A DNA stretch of 64,000 nt from Dissophora ornata. Its lineage: Eukaryota > Mortierellomycota > Mortierellomycetes > Mortierellales > Mortierellaceae. The position numbers and the translations under genes are program-made. Of this stretch, positions 23,494 to 33,962 are shown piece after piece (positions within the stretch are counted from its first letter, which is position 1; every line of letters begins with the position of its first letter). The notes beneath the pieces were generated by a model that saw nothing but the letters and a program-made list of their open reading frames with translations, was not told the origin of the DNA and ran no database searches. The stretch lies in NCBI GenBank assembly GCA_025201705.1, contig MU616578.1, forward strand, positions 1 to 64,000, in the 5' to 3' direction.

Positions 23494-25816
23494 ATGAGGT
23501 CCCCACTGATTATGCTTGTCAGCCTGGCAATGGCAAGTGTCGCCCTGGCTGCTGAGGTTCCAGCGCCAGCAGGCGCACAAGTCGTCGCTGCAACCCCAGA
23601 TAGCCAGGATACCAACGTCGCCGTTTCAGGGATGCAAGAACAACAACCATCGAACCCAGTAGGCGGAATTGATGTTGGTCAAAATGAACAAGCAAAGAAC
23701 GGCGATAAAGTAGACGAGCCCTCCCCTCAAGAGCATATGTCAAAGCCATCGACCCAAGGCTATGGTGAGGATGGGCGACAGGAGGTCGTTAACATTGGAC
23801 CTCGCATGAGGACTACAGCAGACAGTCAGACGCGATCTCGTACTGGACCACGCAGCCGCCAGCGTGGGGCCGTCCTTCCACACAAGTATATTGTTCGCCT
23901 AAAGAGTGGTGCAGAGTTTTCTTCCCGTAAGTTATGTTTCTTAATAACCGGCGGCTGGCACTTGGCGCGGCCTATTCGGCAATGCAGACAGGAAGGCCTT
24001 AGTTGAACATCAGTGTGGGCAAACATTCGTTTTCCAATTCCCTCGGTTCCCCTATATTTTTTATGTCTTTGGAATCTTACTAAAATTCATTTCCGCCCCT
24101 TTGTCACCATTCCCTCATTTTATTCTCATCGATCCTGAACCAACGAAATAGTCGATCTTCATTCGAAGGTCGCGGAGCGCAATCGTTTAGTTCGCTTGCC
24201 CCTTACGAGCGAGAACGGAAAGCAGCATGACGGGCGGGAAAAGATGGAGCAGGAGATTATACCCAACCAAGTTGACCATGAATACGACTTTGGAACCTGG
24301 AAGGGTTACTCAGGTCAATTCTCCTCAGAGTTCGTGAAGGAGCTCGAGTCACTCGATGAAGTCGAATACGTTGAGGAAGACAAGTTGATGTGGGCCTGGG
24401 ATGTTGTGCAGGATAGGCGTGGATCGGAGGAAGCCATTCAACAGGATGAGGCCTTAGGCCCTGTAAGAACTTCGTCTCTTTTTGAACAGGCTGCTCTCTC
24501 GGTCAACGGAACCTCAGACTTTGCCGCGGATGCGGCTGCAGATACCAATCCCGCACAATTTGAATACTTTTCGGTCCGAGCTCCAAGTTGGGGTCTGACT
24601 CGAGTCTCACAGAGGCAACGAGATCTTCAAAAGGACTATACCTACATGTCTTCCGCTGGGTAAGAGACCAAGCACGACTGTAGATGCCAGTTTATATTAT
24701 CCAAGCATTCATCTGATGTCCGAACGAAATCCTGTACACATGATAGGGCCGGCGTGGAGGTGTACATAATCGACTCCGGAGTGCTTCCGGAACATAAAGA
24801 CTTCCAGGGTCGCGCCTCCAACCTCGCCAACTTTGTACCTGGCGAAGAAATTACTGATACGTGCGGACATGGTACTGTTGCTGCATATGAAGAGCAGCGC
24901 TACATTACAAAGTGAACATCTTTGCCCAATTGCTGACAGTATTTCGTGTAACATATTAGGTACACATGTTGCTGGGATCGTCGCTGGATACAAATATGGC
25001 GTGGCGAAGTCCGCGAAAATACGAGCGATCAAGGTCCTTGACTCAGACGGCCAGGGTTCTGTATCTCAGGTCCTGGCGGGTATGAACTACATGATCCGAC
25101 ATGCCAGCAACAACCCGAATCCCAAAAAGATTGCAAACATGTCCTTGGGTGGCCACGTCTCCCGTCTAGTAAACGAAGCTGTTCGCGCGGCAGTCTCCAT
25201 GCACGGTATTCCGTTCTTTGTAGCAGCCGGCAATACCGGGGATGACGCCTGTCAATACTCGCCCGCAGGTGTCCAGGAGGCGTTTGCAGTAGGAGGATCC
25301 GATAGATCAGATAAGGTGGGGTGGTACAGTTGTGTTGGTTCATGTGTGCGCATCTTTGCCCCCGGTTCGGGTATCACATCAAACTGGATTACATCCTCTA
25401 CAGCTACACACGTCTTAGATGGTACCAGGTATAGTTTTATTTATTCTTATTCATATTCACATGTCATCTCATATACGTTTACTAACGACGGTATGGCAAA
25501 TAGCATGGCTGCCCCACATGTCGCAGGAGTGGCAGCGCTGTTCCTTGGCGCTGGCAACAAGTATAATAGTGCGCAAGAACTCTATGCAGATCTGATCCGC
25601 CACTCTACCCAGGCGGGTGTCAACGGTCTTCAGCCGAATGACAAGAAGACGTCTCGGAATCTCATTTACAACAAGTTGGAGGACCTTACGGATATGAGCG
25701 GAGTCAAGCCCCAGGACAGCCTCAAAGCGAACGTAGAGAGAGAGGCCAGCGTGAAAAAGCCAATCAAGAAGCAGAAGAAGGATGAAAAGAAACCTATCCA
25801 TTTCCACGAAGAGTAA
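23494..25816 (+). CDS. Secreted subtilisin-like serine protease (S8, proteinase K type)
   Basis: Endopeptidase exported through the secretory pathway. Exons are 23494-23926, 24152-24659, 24747-24871, 24960-25428 and 25504-25816, giving about 615 aa. ATG 23494 starts a signal peptide (MRSPLIMLVSLAMASVALAA). A low-complexity pro-region follows, then an inhibitor I9 propeptide (HKYIVRLKSGAEFS, then YDFGTWKGYSGQFS, then VEYVEEDKLM). The catalytic triad is visible: Asp in VYIIDSGVLP (about residue 323), His in CGHGTHVAG (355) and Ser in GTSMAAPHVAG (512), with the oxyanion Asn in FVAAGNTGDD (about 447). Splice joins fall inside GHG|THVAG and GT|SMAAP, as often seen in fungal subtilases. A Lys-rich tail (KKPIKKQKKDEKKP) ending in HFHEE is unusual and is not a classic HDEL retrieval signal. 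Extracellular or vacuolar location is inferred. An AATAAA overlaps the stop codon. Confidence 0.94.
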
Positions 25817-26046
25817 TAAAATCCAGACGCGTCTCTTCTACGGTCCACGTATAGAGCAGTCACGTGCGGGTGTACTGGTCATTGGCATCGAGCGATGAGG
25901 ACAGAAGCTCTTCTTTGCCATTCGCCACCATTCTAACGAAACAACCTTCGCATCCCTTTGTTCCCCTTCTTCATTTGGTTCATACACTGTAACAGTACCT
26001 GTACCCGACCTGTATCATAATAAACATAGTAGTTATCCATTCCACC

Positions 26047-29000
26047 ATGGATCTCAACCACGAAAGGTTAGAGCCGCGTTTCATTAGTGTCAAGCTGCTG
26101 CACTTACTATACTGGAAACGGCTCACTTTGCTGACAGACATCGTCTTCGCCTCTCTTCCATTAACAAATGACACTGGCAGCGCCACAGAAAGATACACCG
26201 AGACCCTGAACTCAGCACTCACATACTTCAGCTCACTGGCGCAGTCGAGTGAGGGCTGGAAGCGACTGTCCTCAGCCTCGGTTCGCCCGCCAAGTAAAGA
26301 CTTTTCGATCGAAAAAGGAGACGTTTCTGATCAATCGACATGCCGTTATCTAATATTTCTCCTACCACTTGTTTAACAGGAAGCAGTACGTCAGCTTCAC
26401 CAGGAAGTGTAGGAAGGAGCGGTGGCTCGTCCTCGCTGTCAACCTCGCCAAACGCACATCGCCTCAGTCACCATGCCGATCCCATGGCGAGCCTGCCGGG
26501 CGGATCCACGCCTTCGTCTGCTGCCTCAGCTGCAATCGAATCTTTATTACCATCGATCTCCGTCTCAAAAAAGAACGTGCCTGGCAAATCCGCAGAGATT
26601 GTCCGAGCAAGTATAACGTTGCCTGGACTGAATGAACAGACCGACCTGGAAGACTGGAGAGCTGTTCTCGAATGCACGGGAGCGCGGAAGATCTGTAAGC
26701 AGCGGAGAGTGCAGTCGTATCTCTCCTAACCCTATCTCGACCATCGCCACCCCGCCCATCCAAAGAAACCAGTCTGTAGATTGTTCGCGTTCTAACAAGG
26801 GCTGTTTATCGTCCTTCATTTGTTCCTGGATCAAACAGGGGATCAAATGGTGGAGAGTTCAACGGTGCTCATGACCTTGGATGACTCCACCTGCATAACC
26901 AAAACCATCTTCAAGACGACATGGCCTGCTAGGTATGTAAACTTTTCAGTTAGAGCATGCTTGCTAGTCTTATGAATAGGCAGGCGCGCTATGTATCACA
27001 TGTGCTCAACTGCTCCCACTATGAACAGATGCTGCCGTGATTTCTAGTGGGGTAACTAAATTATCACGCTCAGGTAGTGCTTACTTTGTAATAACATCGC
27101 GTTTCAATTACTTTCCATCCCATTGCCGGCCGTCGCACAGCCCTAGAGACGCCCTCCTGATAGAGACAACACTTCTGGACCACAATGCGGTACTGCATAT
27201 TGCTACGTCTATCAAGCCATCAGAAGATGACCCAATATTCATGCGACCTGCGCCCCCGCATGTGCGCGCGTACCTTCCGCTCGTGGTATGGCATATCCAA
27301 CTAGTGCCCGCTGACTTGGACGACACTGTCTCTTTCACATCCTTCAACTCTTTGGCCGCCTCTCAGAACAAACCTGTGATGCCTCGACACTCCATCCGCG
27401 TCAGCTTTTACTACCAAATTGATATGAGGGGATGGGCAGTCAACTCCTCTGTCTCCATGCAATCTCATGTCCCGTCATGTATCGCCAATGTCTATCGCTT
27501 ATTGAGACGCCAGGGAGTACCGCCACACGTCAGCAGACATAGTTCAAGGATACAGTTAGATTTGAACGAGTACGATCCCACGACAGGAATTTACGAATTG
27601 CGGTACGATGTTATTCCCGCTGACTCTGACGACTTGGTCATGGAGCGGAGGACGGTCTCCAGCGCGTTGAAGCAGTTTAGGCTGGGGAACGCTGTACTCG
27701 AGGAAGGCCCAGAACTCGTTAAGGACAGCAACGATTCTTCCAACATTCCACAGGAAATTGTTTTGTCAGATGATGATGAGGCCGATGATATGGACAGCGA
27801 ACAACGCAATGAGGCATCACAGAGTGATTACGTTGATGTAGAGCTGGATGGTGAAAGGTGGGGACTGGGCAGCGATATTGTGGTCCACATATTTATGAAC
27901 GACATCGAGGACGAAGAGTTTGTCCAAGAAAACGTTGAATGTCTCAAGTATATGGGTCGAGATCGATACATTCTCCGAATGAAACACACCGAAATTGGAT
28001 CTCGCCATGGCGCCATCAATGTCAAATTACGTATCGAGCGGATACCACAGCAACAAGACTCTGGAGGCGCCAGCCTTTTGAGTCAGCAACAGCTTCGATT
28101 TCAGCGCCAGAAATTGGAGCAAGAGCGACAGATACAACAGCAACAACAACAGCGGCAGCAAAATGGCCAGGATCGTGTCCATATATCAAACATAAATGGA
28201 TTGGTCGTTTCGGTCAACGGCCACGAAAAAGATATATTACCGTTTCATCGGTCTTCCATCCAAGGCGCAAAACGAGGCAGCATGTCGCTCCAGGAACAGC
28301 TCGAGCTTAGCAAGCAGATTGTTCAAGAGGTCAACGACAGTCCACCCCATTGGCGTTCAGGATCAGAGAGTCTGGATGGACAGGAGGGCAGGGCAATGGC
28401 TTCACCGCTGTTACTGATGTCGTCCTCGATGCCGACAACGATGCAGAGTCTTAATCGCAGTAACCAAAGTATGATGAGCAACGGAACGAGCACAATGGCC
28501 CCCAGCAACTCAAATCCCACCAAAGTCAACAGTAGCTATAGCTACTTTAACTCTCTTCTACAAGAACCGACGTCCTCATGGAAGACTGTAACGAAGCAAC
28601 GGGGAGTCCATGTTTCAAAGCTCGAGGCCCAGGGACATGCTCCGGGTATCGTCAAAGGCGAGGGTGTCTTTGAAGACTATACCATCTGGGACATCAAAGC
28701 AGCGCTGGATTGTGTGTCTGCACGAAAACTTTGTAAGTTACCGGAAGCTGCCGGGCTGTGTTGAATGCCATTTAAATTCGTTGGTAGTAAATAAGCAACT
28801 GTTAACTAGAATAAGTTTTTGGATCATAGGGGATAAAATGTTTGATGAATCTCATATGCTACAGCAGACGACACCGAGCTCGATCCTTAGCTACCTACGA
28901 CTAAAAGGGTTTTGGCCCACGAGGTAATGGGGCTCAGGCAGATGCTGTTGAGCAAATCATTGATATGGATGAATTCTAATAGTTATTTATTGACCGTTCG

Positions 29001-32000
29001 CATAACAGCCCAAAGGATATGGCAATTTTGAACACGACATTTGTTACGAAGAACGCCATTCATTATTTTGCTACGTCCGTAGACGACGTCAATCTTTACC
29101 CAACTATCCCTCCTCCAGTGTCACCTTTTGTTCGATCTGAGCTCGTCGTATCGGGCTGGTATTTAGAAACGATCAAGCCGCAGAGCGTCCGGATTGTCTA
29201 TATCGCGCAAGCCGCGCCCACAGGATGGATGGTGCCTGGAACAGCCCTTGGCGCCATGACAACTGAAATGCCACTCTGCGTTGCAGAGATTATAAAGTAT
29301 CTGGAAACACATGGCAGCCCTCCAACGCTGGTTAGCATTCGCAGAGGGCGCGCATTGGGCGTCGACTACTCTCATTCAAAATCATCCTTCCGGCTAGAGT
29401 ATGTTCAAGACAACAATCCCATCTTTTCGGGACAGAGGATACCGCTCCAGCAACAGCAACAACAACAGCAAGCTTATGTTGCGGATCGCCAGAGGAGGGG
29501 AACCGTTGACTACACTGCTGTAGTGGCCTCAGCAGAGACTCCGCAGTCTAACTCACCAAAACTTGGCCCGACGGATAAACTGCTGGCTGAGGTTCGTCTG
29601 GATGCTCGAACTTGGGCAAGGAATGGTGACTGTGAAGTCACCATTGATCCTCCACCCTCAAAGGTCACTTGCACTTGCGTGCCCCATGATGGGACTGGCA
29701 TTCGACTGCGGATTGAGCACTCGAGTGGGCGAGCAGTACCATCAGGCGGAAAAGTCCTTTTAATGGCGCGTCGGCCTACAAAGCCAGGGTGCGGCCTTGT
29801 TGTGAATGGCGTTGCGATCAAAATGCCATCGATGGAACACCTGGAGACGTGGACGCATCGCAAAACGACATCATCTGAGAAGAACAAGGCCCTTACACTT
29901 TCTGTGGTGGATGGTGCCTTATCAGAGACAGAAAAACAGGGCGAGGGCGGCCATGATAGTGGCGCATTGAGAACAAACCGAAAGGATGAATCGGTATCAG
30001 CATCAGCATCGGCATCAGCTTCTGAAGACATTAGTCAGCCTTTGACCGCTGGCACACCGGTGAACATCATGGATAAGAAAAGTCCACATGCATCAATTCT
30101 GACGCCATTGCAATACGCCCAAGGCGCAATGGATCTGCTGGTGAGGCTCATGGCTGATCCTGAAGATAACTGGACGGTTGTCTCCGACAGCAAAGGAGGC
30201 ATGAAGGTGACGAAGCGGTTCATGCCAAATGAGATATCTGAACAAGTCCCTCTTGTCCGAGGCGAGAAGGTTATCGAGGGATTTTCTCTGGAGGAGATTG
30301 CTACCGTGATCGGGACTCTCGGAACAAGGTCTAAATGTGAGTTTACCTTGCTCCAGGCGATGACTGATCATCCAGAGTGTCATCACATCCGGCTAATTTT
30401 GCTGTTGACAATATCTTCTTTTTCTCAAAAAAAAAAAAAAGTGGATGACCTCCACGAATCTGGAGAGATGCTTGAATCCTATGGTTCAGGATGCGCTATA
30501 TTTCATCATGTGCTCAAGAGTTACTTTCCTTTGCCGCTTCCGTAAGTATTCACCAATAACTGCACTGATATGTTACTCTGCAACCGTGCTATTCCTGACT
30601 TTCCTGCCGCTCTTGCAGCGCCCGAGATCTCTATTTCATTACTGTAACAGCATCCGCCGAGGCTAGTGCCAGATGCCCTCAGATCGTGATCCTCTCGACG
30701 TCGGTACCTCTCGAATCTATAACGGATCTCTCTGCCCACACCACAGAAACTATTCCCACGCAAGGAACACCGAATTTGAAACCGCCTCAACCCCGCCCGC
30801 GGGCGCATTTGCACATGTCTGCATGGATTTTGGAGGGAATAGACCCTTATAGCTCTAACCACCCTATACCGTCAACGCGCGTAACATATATGACTGCATT
30901 GGATCTGGGTGGGTCAGTACCTCAGAGGATAAGTGGCATGCTCCAGACGACGTTTCCGAAAATGATTACGCAGGTCGAGAGCTATTTGCAACACCAAGCT
31001 ACCCCGCCGATTGTACGGATCCCAGAACAAATGGTCATAAATCAGTTTTCTGGTAAGAATGCAAAGCTGGGATGTGTACATTGTCTGCTGCAATATCCGG
31101 CCTTTATTTTCGAATGCTGACACCACATTCTGTTGGTCAGACATAGACGCCATATCACTCGATGGGAGACGGCAGGAGAAGATTCTTATTTTGCCACCAG
31201 TGCTGCCGTGGAACAAACCAGCGAGCAGAATTCTCTCCAGCGAGTTCAAGATGAAAGACTCTTTTTGTCAAATCATGCTACTATTCGATCAGTTTCGACT
31301 CTACCCTTCGCGACTAGATCTCGCCATAGAGAGGCGTTCCCGAAAGAACAAGAAGGCGCGTCGAAAGTCGAGAGTCGAGAGGGGATCTGCTGGCTTGGAG
31401 CAGAATGTAAATGATGGAGCCGAGGGAAATGTGACCGATGTCAAAGGCGAGAGGCCAAAGAACCACACTGTCCTGGAACTGGTTGTAGACCTGAAACAGT
31501 ATCCTATGGGCTACAATATCATGACAAATATCAAAGTCGACCCGGATTTCCTCTTGCAACACAAGCAGCAGCGAGATTTCGGGAAGCTTCAACAACAACA
31601 ACTTATGGCGAACTCGAGTTCAAATATCAAGATTGCGGGATCCGCGTCATTGACATCGTCATCGACTACGGCTAGCACAACTGCTACCAAATTTATCGGA
31701 GGATTCGATAACGGGGGATCCTCGATTGACAATAGTCTATGGTTAGATGATGCCAACCCTTCTGGAGCCGTATCTAGGGCGCCTTCGTCTGAAGCCGCGA
31801 GCAGTGGGACGGGTATTGCGGCTGTTCTTGGGGGTTCCTCAAATGTTCCCCGATCTCTACCGTCTTCAACTTCGTTGATCAGGATCTTACCTCCTCCAAT
31901 TATGGTCAATGTGATTGATATCCCCCCAGCTCCTTCGCACTCGTCCTCGCTTTCAGGAGTTTCGAAACGGAGAAAGCATTTGCTTGTCATCACTGTTCCT

Positions 32001-33782
32001 GAAGCAGAGAGTAGTGTATCGTATGTTAACGCACAGCAACAGGCAGCATCGGCGCCTCTGACACCTAAGGGCACTGCACCACACATTGTTTCAGGGACGA
32101 CTGCCAAGCCCGTTGTGACTGCAAGCTCAGTCAATGGAACCACATCCACCATGCTCTCTGCAGATGATCCATTTGATTCAAAGCAAAGTCGTCATCAAAT
32201 GCCAGCAGCCGCTTCTTTGCTTGATGCAGACCCAATCATCGAAGCGATTCGACCGTCTTTCTCACCCGGAAGGTCGCCAACGACCCCAGAGTTTCCATCT
32301 AAGCAGCAGTCGGGAGCCGAGCTTGAAACACGCATGTTCCAATTAGGCATCAAGATTGATCGACTGGAACACAAAGATTTAGATCACTCGGCTCTACAGG
32401 CCACCAAGGATACGCTTCATACTACAGCTAGCGAGAAGGAATGGTCAGGGAAAGTCATGGTCGATGGGTTCCCTGTCAAGGTTGCCGCAGGCTGGTCCAG
32501 GCAGGAGCTTGGTTTCTTGGATGGCATGTTAGAAGACGATGATGAGGGCGTGGAGCATCAAAAACGGCGGGGAACGTCATCCAACAGAAAGAATCCACAG
32601 TGCGATGATGGAGAGACAAAGAGCAGGGATACTGACCACGATGACAATATGCGTCAACCAAAGGATGAGTATGGGGACAGGGATGAAGATAGAAGAGGAT
32701 CGAGAGCTGACCTAGATGCCCCCGCAAGTGTTAATCGAGCAGTCGGTCCTAGAAGAGGTGGCCGTCGTCGTCCATCGACAATCGAGTATATGGATCTTGA
32801 CGACGACAGAACGATTCGTGCGAGCCAGAGCGCCAGCAGAGGTGAATTGAGTGGAATCTTGGGTAGTAATGGCAGCAAGAGCAGGAACGGTGGCAGGAGT
32901 GGAAAACATACGATGGAGGGTGACCATGATCTAGATCTCGAGAGTTTGAATGGCTCGATTGTATTTAACGATCACGAGTATTCTGATCAAGTGTACAGCA
33001 ATGATGAGGACCTACAAGTGACCATGCCTGACGGAAGGCGAACAAACGCAGAGATCTCGGACTGGGCGCGACACAGCGGCTCTGTTCGAAGGAGAAGGGG
33101 TAGGGAGGCTGTTCATAGCGATGAGGACGTCATGCGTTCCTCGATTGATGTCGAACAAGAGGGAGGCGTTACACGGGAGAGGGCCTCTGAAGTCGACTCG
33201 GAGACAGGGTCCACAACAAAGCAGCGCCGCCGTCGAGGCAGCCGCTCTCCGGCACACCAACAGCCGAGAGGAGGTCAGACAGCTGCCCAAAGACAACGGT
33301 CGACCAATGGAGCGGACCATCCTCGGTTCCGTGGTAGTCGGCTCTATGCTTACACATTTAGGAACTTATTTTGGTCTGCCGCGGCTTGTTTTCTGATTGG
33401 GCTGCTGTTACGGATCTACGTGATAGGTCCATCGTTCCTCAAGACGGTATCTCCTTTATCAGGCGCAAGTCCTGGTTCAGCAACCTATTACTACTACTAC
33501 CATGCTGCGCCGAGAAAGACAGGCGGCTCCATCTCATCTCCCTCACCCTTCTCATCCTCCTCAATATCGTCGTTGTCATCATCACCAAGGACTCTGTCGC
33601 CGACAGATGGTACCCGCAGTAAAGAGGGCCAGCAAGGAAGTGAGGATTCGATGGACAGCTCTGTGTGGCCCCAGGGAATCCGGGAGGTGTTTACGGTTCG
33701 TCGGATATTGGGATGGGATTTTGTGCTCTTGGCTTATCCATCGCAACCCCATGAGCAGGAGCCACCGTCGCCTGGACGATGA
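26047..33782 (+). CDS. Triple START-like domain protein with C-terminal membrane anchor
   Basis: Exons 26047-26293, 26380-26694, 26839-26932, 27141-28732, 28830-28923, 29009-30336, 30442-30541, 30619-31052 and 31141-33782 join in phase, giving about 2,281 aa. Three repeats share the same order: an opening helix and strand, (L/I)W-D-x-M, FWP-x-SP+D, then strands ending in 'V+A.LPL.VW' or 'V+SELVVSGW'. Examples are WDQMVES...TWPARSPRDALLIET, WDKMFDE...FWPTSPKDMAILN and LDDLHES...FPLPLPARDLYFIT. This is the START/START-like lipid-binding fold pattern. Repeat 3 keeps the clearest N-terminal half (NWTVVSDSKGGMKVTKRFM). Linkers contain possible beta domains (WGLGSDIVVHIFMNDIEDEE) and Ser/Gln-rich stretches. 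Near residues 2143-2168 is one hydrophobic span (SAAACFLIGLLLRIYVIG), followed by a tail of about 110 residues. A tail-anchored lipid-transfer role at a membrane contact site is inference. The extra in-frame stretch at 27037-27140 was treated as intron, because joining at 27141 restores the repeat. Confidence 0.82.
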
Positions 33783-33962
33783 GCAAGTGGGGTATTGCAA
33801 TTAGTCTCTGCAATCGAGGTAGCAGCAACATAGCAACTACGTGAAGGTGCAGGTGCATTCATGCAGAGGAAACCAAATATGTATATGATTTATTTAAAAA
33901 AAACGATGATTCTCACTCTGGTCCTCACGCTAATTCAATCACCAAAAAAAAAAAAAAAAATG

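Noticed and set aside
27037..27140. In-frame ORF extension (ISSGVTKLSRSGSAYFVITS) before START repeat 1
   Set aside because: It can only be reached out of phase. Joining exon 3 to 27141 restores the repeat motif SPRDALL, so the stretch is intronic.
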